The translations under genes and the position numbers were made by a program. This document shows, piece after piece, positions 1 through 12,224 of a stretch of 64,000 bases of DNA. Source of the DNA: Liquidambar formosana (lineage: Eukaryota; Streptophyta; Magnoliopsida; Saxifragales; Altingiaceae). Where the stretch lies: contig CM077832.1 in the NCBI GenBank assembly GCA_039720395.1, positions 24,825,607 to 24,889,606 on the forward strand. The letters are read 5' to 3'. The notes beneath the pieces were generated by a model. That model had not been told where the DNA came from and did not search any database. It was given only the letters and a program-made list of their open reading frames with translations. Numbering within the stretch: position 1 is the stretch's first letter; each line of letters begins with the position of its first letter.

Positions 1-265
1 CTGCATAAAATGTAGGAATGAGCTACAAAGCCCAATAGGAATATATGTGATATCTTAACAGATAATATAGCACTGATACATGGGATATTAAAGTAAACAG
101 TGTTAATATCACTAGTAGTAAACATATTTTTGCAATAAATCATGTGTGGGTTTCTATTTTATATCCAAACATCATTTCCAAAACCATGGTTCATCCAACA
201 TCCATTCTTACCCCAAAATAGAGGGTCAAGAACTATATCACCCGTTGCTGACTCTCAAGCTAACC
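1..265 (-). mobile_element. Ty3-type LTR, left piece (split by the Copia insertion)
   Basis: Read on the minus strand, this piece matches the distal part of the solo LTR at 13096-15679. The clearest shared stretch is TATTGGGCTTTG followed by AGCTCAT (here near 20-40, there near 15175-15195). The LTR continues at 10014-12224 on the far side of the Copia element, and its 3' end lies left of the window. The family call rests on the LTR form (TGTGA start, GTGACA end in the solo copy, 5-bp target duplication). No coding region is present. Confidence 0.75.
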
Positions 266-1928
266 TATTAGAATTATGCCCTAGAGCCAATCATAGTGAC
301 GATTGTTTAGGGATTAGGAACAATCATTTGATTTCATTTATGTATGTCATATTTATTATTGATTTAATAAAAGGGCTTATTCTATTATATTTATATGCAT
401 CATTTATATTTACATAATATGTCAATGGAGTTAGAGTTAAGAATATGGAATTACAAAGAGTTGTAATTTTGAGACTATAGATATATCTTTGTACTAAACT
501 CCTAAAACATTCCTAGTTGAAGGTTCACTATAATGGACAGTAATGGACCATAGGACTAGCACTTGTTAGGTTGACTCTATACAAGGATAGTTGGTCTCAA
601 GCTATTTGTGTGGAGACACTACAACCAACAGGTAGGTGCCTATTAATAGAATAGGTACACTGAATGTGACCATAGATATGAGATAAACTGAATGGAGTTT
701 TAACCTGCCTGTCAATCAGTTTCTCATTGTTATAGTGGTACAAGTAATCCTTAGACATGAGACACCATAATTGTTTTATGCATGTAGCTTTAAAAGTTTG
801 ATAACACTAAGTGCAGATCCTTATAAGGGTCTGTAAGGGTGTTCATTAGCCCTATTGCTATACGTATGAAGGCATGTGAGTGATCAACAAGGAATCTATT
901 ACTCTTAAGTAAAAGAGAGAGAATGTCTCATATAGCATTCATAATATAACGCATTTAGTCCATGGTCCATGATAGTATGAATATGGAAAGGAGTTTCCAT
1001 AAGTTCATCATTGAGTTGATATCTATGAATGAGTATAAAGTAATTGAACTAAGGAATTGACAGACTTCCATATCCTATTGGTTCAATTAGAGACATTGTG
1101 TAAATGGAAGGATTTAATAGTGACCTATAAACTATAACAGAAGGGTTCTTTGATAGATACTTATTCATTTCATTAAGGACAACACCATGAACCATATGCT
1201 AGGTGTTATTCATGGTTAGTAGAAGCCCTAATTGATATAAGTGAGTTATAATCAATTAGGGAATTGGAAGGAGTTCCAATTAGACCCTAAATAGAAAGAG
1301 TTCCATTGTGCACACCTCGTGCTATTCCTACTACTTGATGATGTGAATTCCAATGGGTCACACACTGATCATGCAAGAAGGACTTTAAAGTCTATTAGAG
1401 AAAGGGTTTTAGTGAATAAAGAATAGTTCTTTATAGGCCTATTTGTATTTGATACAAATAATATGGGTTAATGTGTAATTAAGTGTAATTACACATAACC
1501 CTATTAGGGTTTCTTCCCCATGGCCAGCCCCTTTTAGTGGGCTGCATATATAAGTCACACTTATGTGTGACATGGCATTATGTTTACACACCCCAACCCT
1601 AGCTACCCAAGCTGTTGGAGGCTCTCTTCTCTCTCTCTTTCTCTTCTCCACCTCTAGTAACAACAAGGATGAAGAAGGAATAGGCTTGAAGCTCTAGCTA
1701 GGTGTGGATACCGTTGGAGGCAACACACTTGGGCTACTCATTCACTGCTGTCCGGAGTCGAAGTTTGGAGCAAAACGAAGAAGACATTCAAACTGTAAGT
1801 GTTCTAACCCTCTTCGTAGTTAGGGTTTGATTTTGTATTATGCATAGTTAGCTTCATGGGATTGGGAATCATAGGAAAAAATTTTATATTCCGCACTTCT
1901 ATTTTTCCATCTTGTATGATTCCCAACA
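266..1928 (+). repeat. 5' LTR of the Copia element
   Basis: It aligns over its whole length with 8334-10013. It starts TATTAGAATTATGCCC (the 3' copy starts TGTTAGGATTATGCCC) and ends TGATTCCCAACA. A short CT tract near 1621-1650 is longer in the 3' copy. The many substitutions between the LTRs indicate an old insertion. Confidence 0.93.
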
Positions 1929-1929
1929 G

Positions 1930-1942
1930 TGGTATCAGAGCC
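1930..1942 (+). other. Primer binding site of the Copia element
   Basis: TGGTATCAGAGCC lies one base after the 5' LTR end. It is complementary to the 3' end of plant initiator methionine tRNA, the usual primer for Copia elements. Confidence 0.9.
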
Positions 1943-4900
1943 ATGATTATGCATAATACAATATACATATGGGCTGGTAATTATGGTGTAAGTTGAATGA
2001 TTTAAAATTTTGGAAATTTTTCTGCATAATTGTTTTTCCTCCATGGCTGAACCTAGGGTTTGGAACCCTAGGTCAATTCTCTTCTACTCCTCTTCTAATT
2101 GATGGCTAAGTGTAGCCATGGATGCAATAGGTTGCATAGGGTTTGAGTTTGAAGAAGAAGAATAAGGAAACTAGGGTTTTATAAAACTGTTATGAACAGT
2201 TTTCATGGTAGCCATGAAAAACCGTCATCTTGTTTTGCATGCCGAAATCAGAGTTCTTCTCCAAAATTTTCGAACCATATACGGTTAGAAAGCTCTTCGA
2301 ATCAGCTTTTCAACCCAATAAACGGTGCATCAATCCGAGCTCTGTAGTGAAAGTTATGAATTTTTTACTACAGGCTGTCTGGAAAGACAATTTAGCTTGG
2401 GAATGATGCAATAGCCACAACTTTGAGTTTTTGATGGAGATCAAAGGCATGGCAATGGTTGCCACCACTTGGGTTATGTTCTAGACATGGTAGGGAAGGG
2501 TTACCAAGCATTTAGATGCATCATAATTGGATTAAGATGCTAGAACAGAAGGAAGAAGGAGACGAACACCATGGAGGCCGAATCTGGGTTTGAGAACCCT
2601 AGGGTTCTTGCAATTAATTTTAATCAAAGCTTCTGTATTTTTGATGGCTATACATTATAGTATCATTATATATCATGTGTATATGATTTTCTTTAAGTTT
2701 CAAAAAGGTTTTGATGGAAAAAGATTCAAAAAGTTTGAAAATTTTCATGAAAAGCATAGCAGAATTTTTCTGCAGAAAAGTCATCAATGGAGTTTTGATT
2801 AGAACTTGCGTTAGGGAACTCCAAATTGCATGAAACCAATTGCATTAGGTTCCTAAGACATGTAGGATATTGGGAAAATTCGTTTGGTAGCCTGACTTAA
2901 TCATCTTACTGGGTTTTAAATCAATTTCTGACCATGGACAGTATGCTGTCAAATTCTGGACAGCCTATTGGTCTTTGAATTGTTTAGAACAATTGGGGAT
3001 GATTTGATCATCCAATCCACTTCAATTAGCTTAGTATTTCATGTAGGGACATGATACAAAAGCTGGTTTTGTTGGTGGAGTCGAATTGGTTAAGTTTTAG
3101 AAGCAATTGTGTTCTTGAAGTTCTTCAACAATGGCGCCAGCAATGGGTTTTGGAAACCCTAATTGATTTTGATGATGGCAGACACTTGGATCACTTCTCA
3201 CGTGTCCAGAGGCTTGGCACACACCCCTAAGTCATCCTCCCATGGCTGGCCATGGCCTCCCACAGCCGTTGGTGGCCATGGCAGCCTAGCCAAGCTTAGG
3301 CAGCCCCTTGAAGGTGACGGCTGCATAGGGTTTAATGACGAAACCCTAATTTTGAGTTAATGATGAAACCCTAATTCATTATGGCATTAATTAAAACCCT
3401 AATTGAACTATTGATTACCTTAATTAAAGAGTTAATGATTGGTCATTAAATGACCAATCATGGTTATGAATTGTTAGGGCATAATTAATACCATTAATGA
3501 TGTCTAGGGTTAGGGTTTTAGAAACCCTAATTAGTGTAATTAATTCAGAGTAATTAATACCCTAATTGCCATTAATTAAACCCTAATCCTAATCATTAAA
3601 ACCTATTAACCTAGGGTCTGAATGATTGGTCATTAAATGACCAATTATTGGGTATTTAATGTTTGGGCTTGCATTTAGGGTTTAGGGTTATGCATTTAGG
3701 GTTTAGGGTTTTAGGAAACCCTAATGCACTAATTCATCATTTAAATGATTTTATTTAATTCCTTTGTTAATTATTTTATTAATATTGATTAATTTAATAA
3801 TGTTTTAAATGGTTTAAAACACAATTAGGGATTAAATTAAAATCTGGAAAATCTTAATTAAATGAAATTGTTTTGTTTAATTAAGGAAACCCTAATATTG
3901 GAAATTAGAGTTAATTTAGGAAACTTTAAATATTTCAATTGATTTGATTAATTGAAACTAAATGTCTTAAATGTTAAGACTTAATTAAATTCTAGAAATT
4001 TTGTAAAACCTAATGAGATTAGGATACATTAATGAGATTAATATAAATCATTCAAGAGAATTACCATAATACCCATATGTTTTAATGCTTACAGTTTTTC
4101 ATTACTTTATGCAGTGTGATTATATGTTTGTGATTGGATGATGATTATGGACTATACCCTTTAAACCAATTGTGATTGGCCGTCTTATGAATGGGATGTT
4201 ATAATTTTCAAGACTTGTAATTTATTTTAGGTGATGTAATTTATTATTTGGGGCTTGCATGCCACCTTCTCTCTCTCTCTCTATCATTCTTTGATGTACC
4301 CCACTTTCCCCTTATGTATCCTTTTCTTTAAATTATATAAATGTTGTGTAATCGAGAGCATACTAAGGAGCATGGTGGACCCAAAGGAGCATGGTGGAGC
4401 CCAACAAGCAAATGGTGGAGACCATCAAGCCAATGGAGGAGATAGAAGGACTTGAAAACTTAAGGAAGAATTTCAAGAGAGCATGCTTGTTTCGAATGGT
4501 TTATTTTACGATCACCTACACCCACCTTAAGACCTTGGATTCAATCTATTGGCTTGGATTGAATCTTCTTAAAGTCCATAATCATCATAGTGGGAGCTTT
4601 AATTTATGAGATAATTGTATTAGCTCCAATACCATAGTTTGGTATATGTTACCTATTCACTTAGGGACTAATATCAAAATATGATACTTTATATATGTTG
4701 ATATATAATAGCATGTGATGTATGATTTATAATAGCATGAGATGTATGATTATAAATAGCATAATTTATATGTTTAAATTTTGATACATGGGATGCATGT
4801 TAATTTGATGAGACCCTTTAAAACCCCTCTTATTTAATATTAAGTTGAAAATGGAGAAATCGTTGGGGAATGAATTCTTCATTGCCTTCCATCATTATAG

Positions 4901-5400
4901 GATCATCTAACGTCCCCTAATGTGGGTACCTGGCTGCAGACATGTAAGAGCTACCCATGTTAAAGACATTACTTGAAACTATCACATATGAGATATCATG
5001 GGGTGCCTAAACTGGTATATACCAAGAAACTAACATGTGAGATATATATTTGGTGAAACATACCAGTGTGAATGATGGGCTTAACTTAACTAGGGAAGTA
5101 TTCCAAGAAACTAGCATGTGAGGAGTATGTTCCCTAGAGGCAAAATGATTGGAACTTGCTTATGAAGCAATAGACAAAGATTTGTCTTCTTATTGTGGGT
5201 TAGAAGTCAAGAAACTAACATGTGAGGCTTCTGGGTCACAATGGGACCCCAATCCCCATTAGGAATGAGATTCCCGAATTCCATTAGAGGGTGTATGGAA
5301 TTTAATAAAATAATGGAAGGTACCATATGATTAAAGACCCAATCATTATGGATAAAAATGAAATCTAATTCTCTGTTTTTGTAGATTACCTCATTACTCA
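1943..5400 (+). other. Long untranslated leader of the Copia element
   Basis: About 3.4 kb lie between the primer site and the first recognisable gag residues. No protein of known family can be read in any frame. The stretch from 3340 to 3900 is crowded with telomere-like CCCTAA and TTAGGG motifs. A run near 4375-4445 repeats short units around GGAGCATGGTGGA and CAAATGGTGGAGACC. Leaders this long occur in some Copia groups, but part of this one may be foreign sequence that I do not recognise. Confidence 0.5.
3340..3900. repeat. Cluster of telo-box motifs (AAACCCTAA / TTAGGGTTT)
   Basis: CCCTAA or TTAGGG occurs well over a dozen times, in both orientations, mostly inside longer AAACCCTAAT or TTTAGGGTTTAGGGTT contexts. 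A short true plant telomere pattern (two TTTAGGG units) occurs twice, near 3674-3690 and 3697-3713. Spacing is irregular, so this is not a telomere array. Confidence 0.75.
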
Positions 5401-5404
5401 CCTC

Positions 5405-5720
5405 AAAACCCCTATTTCCTAATATACAGGATATTTATAGTTTGACTAAACCCGATTTCTTTGATTGACTTAGGAAATTGAAAATTGTTCTCAATTTCAA
5501 AAGAATGTTTATATGCTATTAGGCCTTTTTTAAAGGCCCTCCATAAAACATCCTAAGAAGAACAAGAAACTATGCACAATTGGCATCTCGTTGCCATGCT
5601 ATATGATAGTATTGATGACTAATGAGCTTTAGAAGCAAAATTAGTCAATGAAAGTGCCTTGGATGTCCTACATCACACACAAAGGTTGTATGGTGAGTAA
5701 AATAATACTATAAAGTATAG
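5405..5720 (+). pseudogene. Decayed Copia gag (N-terminal part)
   Basis: Translated pieces follow the usual order of Copia Gag: a segment ending in a D-W/stop-L-R-K-L core near 5460-5490, then a segment around 5570-5630 corresponding to the tract before the conserved S-M-T/S-N-E-L motif. In-frame stops interrupt it several times. The rest of gag up to about 5980 is too degraded to follow. Confidence 0.65.
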
Positions 5721-5984
5721 TACTTATAAAGGACTTCTTCTAGACTAGGATGTAATAAAAGTTGTTTATTAATAATCATTCTTTTGAAAAATGATTAATC
5801 ACATAGAATAGCTTGAGAAGCTAGATGTGATTTAAAAATGGAAGCATTGAGGGAAGCAAGTCTTGAAAAAGTCAAAGACAAAGAAATATAATTATATTGT
5901 AGTAAATATAAGGTATTATAAAGGGAACTTGATAAAGAATCAGTTTTCTTAGAAGAACCAAACTTTTGAAGTTTTGGTTCATGC

Positions 5985-6800
5985 TCTAAACTAAATTGTT
6001 GGTTAGTTCTACTTCTTGGTTTTGGATTCTAGTGTAATCTAAATGGAAGTAGAAAGTTAAGTAGATAATAAGTTACCTTTAAAATTTTAATAGAGCAAGA
6101 GTTGCTAGATTAATTTTGGAACTTATTTCTTAACTAGGTCATTTAAGACATTCTAGAAATTTGATTTCTGAATTTAAATAACTAATTAGAGCGAATGCAA
6201 CGTATTCCAAGAATACAAGAGATGTAGAGACTCTTATTTAAATGTAGCAAATGTAACTTAGTTATGAGATGACCAAGCCTATCATTTACTTGAGGAAGTG
6301 AATGAGCTGCATTTATAATTTGACTAATACATTGTGATGCATATAGTCATATAAAGCATGCATTCAATTACAGTAGACTCCTCTTAGAATACCATAGCTC
6401 AATGGTGAATCTAAAAGAACAAATTGAACCCTATTAAGATATGGTTTGATCCATGATGAGTTTTACTAATGTATCCATCTAGGATATACCTTAAAATTGC
6501 TACATATTGATAATTTAGGGTTTACTCCAATTTTGTCCCAATTATATCAGATATGATATGAGAAGAAACCCAACTTGAAGATGTTAAGGCTTGGGATTGT
6601 GCTACGTATTTCTGGGAAACATAATGTAGACAATTTGGAAATAAGGTCAAGTAAGTGTTGAATTGTGGTATATCCCAAAGAGTGGTTGGGATAGTATTTC
6701 TATTACCCTAATGAACAAAAGTTTTCCATTAGGATGTTTGCTAGATTTTCTTGAGAAAGAGTTCATTCAAGAAAATGCAAAAGTAGATAGAATTTACAAA
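5985..6800 (+). pseudogene. Decayed Copia protease and integrase
   Basis: Near 6005-6035 a broken W-x-L-D-S motif of the aspartic protease is visible, one base out of frame. From about 6265 the text follows the integrase zinc-finger tail, the core region (DMV-SMMS near 6435-6470) and the C-terminal domain. The last contains the G-Y-x-F-Y-x-P-x-E-Q block near 6690-6720 and an F-L-E-K-E-F-I block near 6747-6767. Stops such as TGG or CAA changed to TAG, TGA or TAA are frequent. Confidence 0.75.
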
Positions 6801-7079
6801 ATTGTTTGTAAAGTCACAAACCAACAAAGATCCAACCCTTGCCCCTGTTGAGGCAAAACCTTTAATTACACCATAGTCCTTTCATATATCAAACTGGATA
6901 TTTTTCAACATATAAGAGATACGGTATCTCTATTAATGTGTGAAAGAATAGTTCTATGGTGATAAAGATCACCAAAATAATCCTATTGATTATGATTAGG
7001 CGATGTTTGACATCAACTCGAGAAATGACTAAGAGTCATTAAATCCAATATGGTTAGGTAGAGACCTAGAAGGCTGGGC

Positions 7080-7765
7080 TATTTAAGAATGTTTTCAACA
7101 TAGGCAAAAAGTTGTCTATAAAGAAACTTGTTTAATAATAGTTATGTTGAAATCCATTTGGATTTTATTATCTATAAACACACATTTTGAATATTAGATA
7201 TGTCAAAAAGGATATAAAGATGTTATATCAAATGGTGAAGCACCATAAAAGTGTGTAAGTTATATCAAATGGTGAAAAACCATAAAAGTGTGTAAGTTAT
7301 AGAAGTCTATTAATAGACTACGAGATTCTCATAATTAGAACATCTATAAAGTTGAAATAATCAAATTGTTTGATTTCTCTCATTGTATAGATGGACCATG
7401 AGTGTATAAAAGGTTAGTGGGAGTGCAATCGTTTTTCTTTATCCTAAATATAGATGACATCCTAATCATTATAAATGATATATGAATGTTATCTAATGTG
7501 AAGTTTTAGTTTTTGAGAAAAACTTCTTCATGAAAGATTTGGCAAAAACATCCAACAAGATCTATAGAAATAGATCATATAGATTGCTAAGTATCTCTAA
7601 ATCATTAAACATAGTTGAAATGTTGAAGGAGTTCAACATGGAGAATTCTAAGGAATGTCTGATTTACTTCAGATAAGAATTCATTATTCAAGGGCACATG
7701 CCCTAAGAAAACACAAGTAAGGTTGATAAAGTGTTAAGAAGCCTTATTCTACACTATGTATTGAA
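7080..7765 (+). pseudogene. Decayed Copia reverse transcriptase
   Basis: Remnants of the fingers and palm are readable. They include a segment around 7145-7180 matching the L-K-S-I-x-I-L-L-x-I block, the metal-binding region near 7430-7480 (reads N-I-D-D-I-L-I-I, where the family has Y-V-D-D-I-L) and the following M-L-S-N-V-K-F block. The first part of the domain is missing or unreadable. A direct duplication of about 35 bp interrupts the domain at 7228-7298. Confidence 0.78.
7228..7298 (+). repeat. Direct duplication, about 35 bp, inside the dead RT
   Basis: The phrase TATCAAATGGTGAAGCACCA with CATAAAAGTGTGTAAGT is followed at once by a near-identical second copy (AAAACC in place of AGCACC). 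Confidence 0.8.
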
Positions 7766-7859
7766 TCTGATATCTATTATGTTGTAATTGTTACAAATAG
7801 TTATTAGTCAATCCAAATTTGGAATATTGGATAGTATATGGAAATTGTAACTCATAGTA

Positions 7860-8290
7860 GATGGGTATATGGATTTGGATATAATCCATATGGGGTATAT
7901 TTTATATTCACTTTAGTTGGTGAAATACTTAATGGAAGAACTATATGAAGGATACAGTGGATTCCATTATTGAGGGTGAATTAATTGTCGCATTGTCTAG
8001 GAGACTATTTGGATCCTATAAATTCATTTAGAACTTGGAGTTGTTCCTTCCATTAAGTTTCCCATACCTTGTTTTGTGACAACAATGGGTCTATAGCTCA
8101 AGCATAGGAACCACGGTCTCAACAAAAATCCAAACACATAGAGCGACAATTCCAAATGATTTGAGGAATCATTGGAAGAGGTAATAGATACATTACAGAA
8201 GATATTATCTACATAAGTTTTTGTAGACCTACTGACTAAAGCTTTAAAACATAATTGGTTATGTCTAAGACCAACATCTTGAGAAGATAG
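7860..8290 (+). pseudogene. Decayed Copia RNase H
   Basis: The end of the polyprotein is the best preserved part. A C-D-N-N-G-S-I-A-Q-A block lies near 8075-8105, then a K-H-I-E-R-Q-F block near 8134-8155 and an I-I-G-R-G-N block near 8165-8190. Stops and at least two frame changes are present. The coding trace ends just before the purine tract at 8319. Confidence 0.85.
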
Positions 8291-8318
8291 GTATGCGATA
8301 CATGGTCGATTGGCTTTA

Positions 8319-8333
8319 GTGCAAGTGGGAGAT
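8319..8333 (+). other. Polypurine tract of the Copia element
   Basis: AGTGCAAGTGGGAGA directly precedes the 3' LTR start TGTTAGG. This is the standard plus-strand primer form in Copia elements. Confidence 0.85.
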
Positions 8334-9688
8334 TGTTAGGATTATGCCCTAGAGCCAATCATGGCGATGATTGTTTAGGGATTAGGAACAATCATTTGAT
8401 TTCATTTATGTATATCATATTTATTATTGATTTAATAAAAGGACTTATTCTATTATGTTTATATGCATCATTTATATTTACATAATATGTCCATGGAGTT
8501 AGAGTTGAGAATATGGAATTAAAAAGAGTTGTAATTTTGAGACTATAGATATATCTTTGTACTAAACCCCTAAAACATTCCTAATTGAAGGTTCACTATG
8601 ATGGACAGTAATGAATCATAGGACTAACACTTGTTAAGTTGACTCTATAGGAGGATAGCTAGTCTCATGCTATTTGTGTGGAGACACTACAACCAACAGG
8701 TGGGTGCCTATTAATAGAATAGGGACACTGAATGTGACCATAGATATGAGATAAACTGAATGGAGTTTTAACCTGCCTGTCAATCAGTTTCTCATTGTTA
8801 TAGTGGTACAAGTAATCCTTAGACCTGAGACACCATAGTTGTCTTATGCATGTAAATTTAGAAGTTTGATAACACTAAATGCAGATCCTTATAGGGGTCT
8901 GTAAGAGTGTTCATTGGCCCCATTACTATATGTATAAAGGCATGTGAGTGATCAATAAGGAATCCATTACTCTCAGGTAAAAAAGAAAGAATGTCTCATA
9001 TAGCATTCATAATATAACTCATTTAGTCCATGGCCATGGCAGTATGAATATGGAAAGGAGTTTCCACAAGTTCATCATTGAGTTGATATCTATGAATGAG
9101 TATAAAATAATTGAACTAAGGAATTGACAGACTTCCATGTCCTATTGGTTTAATTAGAGACATTGTGTAAATGGAAGGATGTAATTGTGACCTATAAACT
9201 ATAACAGAAGGGTTCTTTGATAGATACTTATTCACTTTATTAAGGACAACACCATGAACTATATGCTAGGTGTTATTCATGGTTAGTAGAAGCCTTAATT
9301 GATATAAGTGAGTTATAATCAATTAGGGAATTGGAAGGAGTTCCAATTAGACTCTAAATGGAAGGAGTTCCATTGTGCACACCTCGTGCTATTCCTACTA
9401 CTTGATGATGTGAACCCAATGGGTCACACACTGATCATGCAAGAAGGGCTTTAAAGTCTATGAGAGAAAGGGTTTTAGTGAATAAAGAATAATTCTTTAT
9501 AGGCCTATTTGTATTTAATACAAATAATAGGGGTTAATGTGTAATTAAGTGTAATTACACATAACCCTATTAGGGTTTCTTCCCTATGGCCAGCCCCCTT
9601 TAGTGGGCTGCAATATAAGTCACACTTATGTGTGACATGGCATTATGTTTGCACACTCCAACCCTAGCCGCCCAAGCTATTGGAGGTT

Positions 9689-9735
<47 letters not shown>

Positions 9736-10013
9736 CCTCTAGCAACAACAAGGAAGAAGAAGGAATAGGCTTGAAGTTCTAACTAGGTGTGGATATCGTT
9801 GGAGGCAGCACACTTGGGCTGCTCATTTACCGCTATCCGGAGTCGAAGCTTGGAGCAAAACGGAGAAGACATTTAAACTATAAGTGTTCTAACCATCTTC
9901 GTAGTTAGGGTTTGATTTTGTATTATACATAGTCAGATTCATGGGATTGGGAATCGTAGGAAAAAATTTTATATTCCGCACTTCTATTTTTCCCTCTTGT
10001 ATGATTCCCAACA
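8334..10013 (+). repeat. 3' LTR of the Copia element
   Basis: It begins TGTTAGGATTATGCCC and ends TGATTCCCAACA, followed by the target duplication TAACC. A CT-repeat at about 9689-9728 is expanded compared with the 5' LTR. Confidence 0.93.
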
Positions 10014-11502
10014 TAACCAACCCTTGGCGCCAGCCAAGCACAAAAATAGCCACACCATTGGCTCTTCCTCGAGGGTTCTAGAGCTTTCACCCAAGGGTCC
10101 ATGACCCATACTTACTCACTTCTAGGAGTATTCTCAACCAAGGACTATAGGCCCTAACCCGTGTGATACAATCTGAGACTCGTGGTCTCCAGAAAATAAT
10201 ATCATGAATCAAAATATCTAATAACATTTTCCATAAATCATGTAAACAACAGTTCATAATAACATGCTCGAAACAATTTCATAATATAAACATTTCACAA
10301 TAGTTAATATGCCTCAAAATTCACAATAAATATCACCACACATCATGTTATATTCCATGTATCTATTTTCAATTTAAATTCAAGATTATCATTTATTTAG
10401 AAAAGCATGTTAAATAAAGCATATTATACTATAAGGAGAGATATCACAATTCCTACCTTGATACATGTGCAAATTGACTCTATCCTTGTATGACAATGTC
10501 CAAAATGCCAATGCACACTAATGCTCCTTAGGGTCCTCCAAGGGACCAACTGAATCTAATTATATTACATATGCACATACTTAGGAGATTTCCAAATCAA
10601 GACAATTAATAATTTATGGTCAAATTAATTATCTTAGCCTTCTTTAAGATTGAACTGGGGTTCCACGAGGTCAATATAATTTTTAAAACACTTTTTATAA
10701 TTTTTGTGAATTTTCTATAATTTTCTAGAAATTTATCTCAGTTTTCGGGAAAATAGAAAATTGGTCAAAGAGTGAAATGTGGTCAAAATGAAGTCAACTT
10801 GGTCAAAATTGGCCTTAAAGAGTCAAAATAATTTTTAAAACCATTTTCCTATTTTTTGGAAATATTCTATGATTTTTGGAATGCATAAGGTATTTTTTGT
10901 AATTTTGAAAAATAGGAAAATAAGTTAAAGTCAAATATGGTCAAATTGTGGTCAAAGTGGTCAACCAAGAGTCCCACAAGATGGGGCCACTGTGAGCAGT
11001 CAAACGGTCAAAGGTGGGGTCCATTGGATCAACCCGAAAATCCTCAAAAGTATGAGAACACGGTAGGTGTGGGTGAGCTCAGCCACACTGGATCAAAATC
11101 CACATCATCCCTAACCTGTGCACGGGTTGCACCTGGAAACCGTTTGGTTTTTGTGATTTTTGGGCCAACTTCTCTCTAGCTTATCTCTCTCATATCTTAA
11201 CCAAATTAAATGATTTAAAAGCCAATTAAAGCTTATACATCCCTCTGCAAGATTATATAAATATCTCATGTTAAGGTTTATAAAAACATGCGGGTTTGGG
11301 GCTCAAAGTCATGGGTTTCATGACCCGAAAATCTGCCAATTATATAAAACTTTGAGTTATAGTCACATATACTCAAAACTGATGCTACCCAGTAGCTTCT
11401 AGACCTCAAGACATGGTGTGGGGTTATTCATACTAACCCAAACTAAGAAAAATACGTATTCTGCGTGTGTGTATACCCATGTACACACACACATCTATAT
11501 TT

Positions 11503-11517
11503 ATATATATATATATA
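11503..11517. repeat. (TA)n and (CT)n microsatellites in the LTR
   Basis: TA runs lie at 11503-11517, 11577-11589 and 11775-11795. A CT run lies at about 11900-11928. Confidence 0.8.
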
Positions 11518-11615
11518 TCTTGACTATAAAAACAATAGCAGCAAGGTATAAATCCGAAAATGAGAGCATTGCATGAATATATATATATACATACGTATAT
11601 GGATGATGATTAACT

Positions 11616-11764
11616 AAACACGTGCTGATATAACTTATATCAATACACGCATTGGGTATTATACCTTGTGCATTAGTGTGATATGAGATATATTGAACCA
11701 ATGCAAATGATACAACTCTCAATGCATAGTACTCATATAACTTATATCAACATGTATTGATTTG
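11616..11764. mobile_element. Foldback MITE (CACGTGCTGATATAA family), copy 1
   Basis: The two ends are inverted copies built on ACACGTGCTGATATAACTTA and its complement, around a centre with TTGTGCATTAG. It lies in the Ty3-type LTR between (TA)n runs and is absent from the solo LTR. The related copy is at 34353-34494. Confidence 0.65.
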
Positions 11765-11774
11765 AACATAACTG

Positions 11775-11805
<31 letters not shown>

Positions 11806-11896
11806 GTATACATACACATAAGATCATAACAGTGGGTTGAGCCTGTACCTCACTGTGAGAACTCTAAAGACTTGAAAGGAAGACCTCCACAAGTTC

Positions 11897-11928
<32 letters not shown>

Positions 11929-12224
11929 TCTAACTCTTAGGTCTCTCTCAAAGACTTAACTCTCTCTCCCTCAATGCATGGGAGTATGCATATACAAAGA
12001 TGAGGAGAAATAAAGCTGAAATGGAGTCACGGTTTCAGTTGTATGGTGGCAGGTGTTAAGAGGGTAGCATAGGCATGTGTTGGTTGCATCAATAGGCTTA
12101 ATAGAGTAGGTGAATTGTCCATCAAAGGAAATGGGTGCATGGATTCACAATAAGGGTGCATACACAGGATTATTCAAGCAAAAATAATAATAAAATAACG
12201 CTTATAAAAAATCAGGTTGTCACA

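Larger units (their letters stand above)
266..10013 (+). mobile_element. Complete but decayed Ty1/Copia LTR retrotransposon
   Basis: Two LTRs of 1663 and 1680 bp flank a 6.4-kb interior. The 5-bp target duplication TAACC is at 261-265 and 10014-10018. A primer site matching initiator Met-tRNA (TGGTATCAGAGC) starts at 1930 and a purine tract precedes the 3' LTR. Decayed gag, protease, integrase, reverse transcriptase and RNase H follow in the Copia order, resembling the Tnt1/Angela kind of polyprotein. Every frame is broken by stops and shifts, so the element cannot move by itself. It is inserted into an older Ty3-type LTR. The 5' LTR starts TA instead of TG, a point change at the terminus. 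Confidence 0.93.
10014..12224 (-). mobile_element. Ty3-type LTR, right piece with its 5' end
   Basis: On the minus strand the LTR starts at 12224 with TGTGACAACCTGA, matching the solo LTR start TGTGATGACCTGA at 13096. It shares further blocks with the solo copy: the 'GTGTTCTCAT..' stretch (11049-11060 rc), the long run of GGTCAAA / TTTGACC motifs, and the block CTTGGGTGAAAG followed by CCCTCGAGGAAGA. Its far end continues at 265-1. The flank right of 12224 is not purine-rich when read toward the LTR, so this end is not preceded by an interior. It is a solo LTR or the 5' LTR of an element lying left of the window. Confidence 0.82.

Noticed and set aside
1930..1942. tRNA-like text at primer sites (also 38231, 38513, 47352)
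   Set aside because: Only the tRNA 3' complement is present; there is no tRNA gene. The only tRNA-derived unit is the SINE at 17248-17465.
3674..3713. Interstitial telomere array
   Set aside because: Only two short TTTAGGG dimers occur; the rest are scattered telo-box words.
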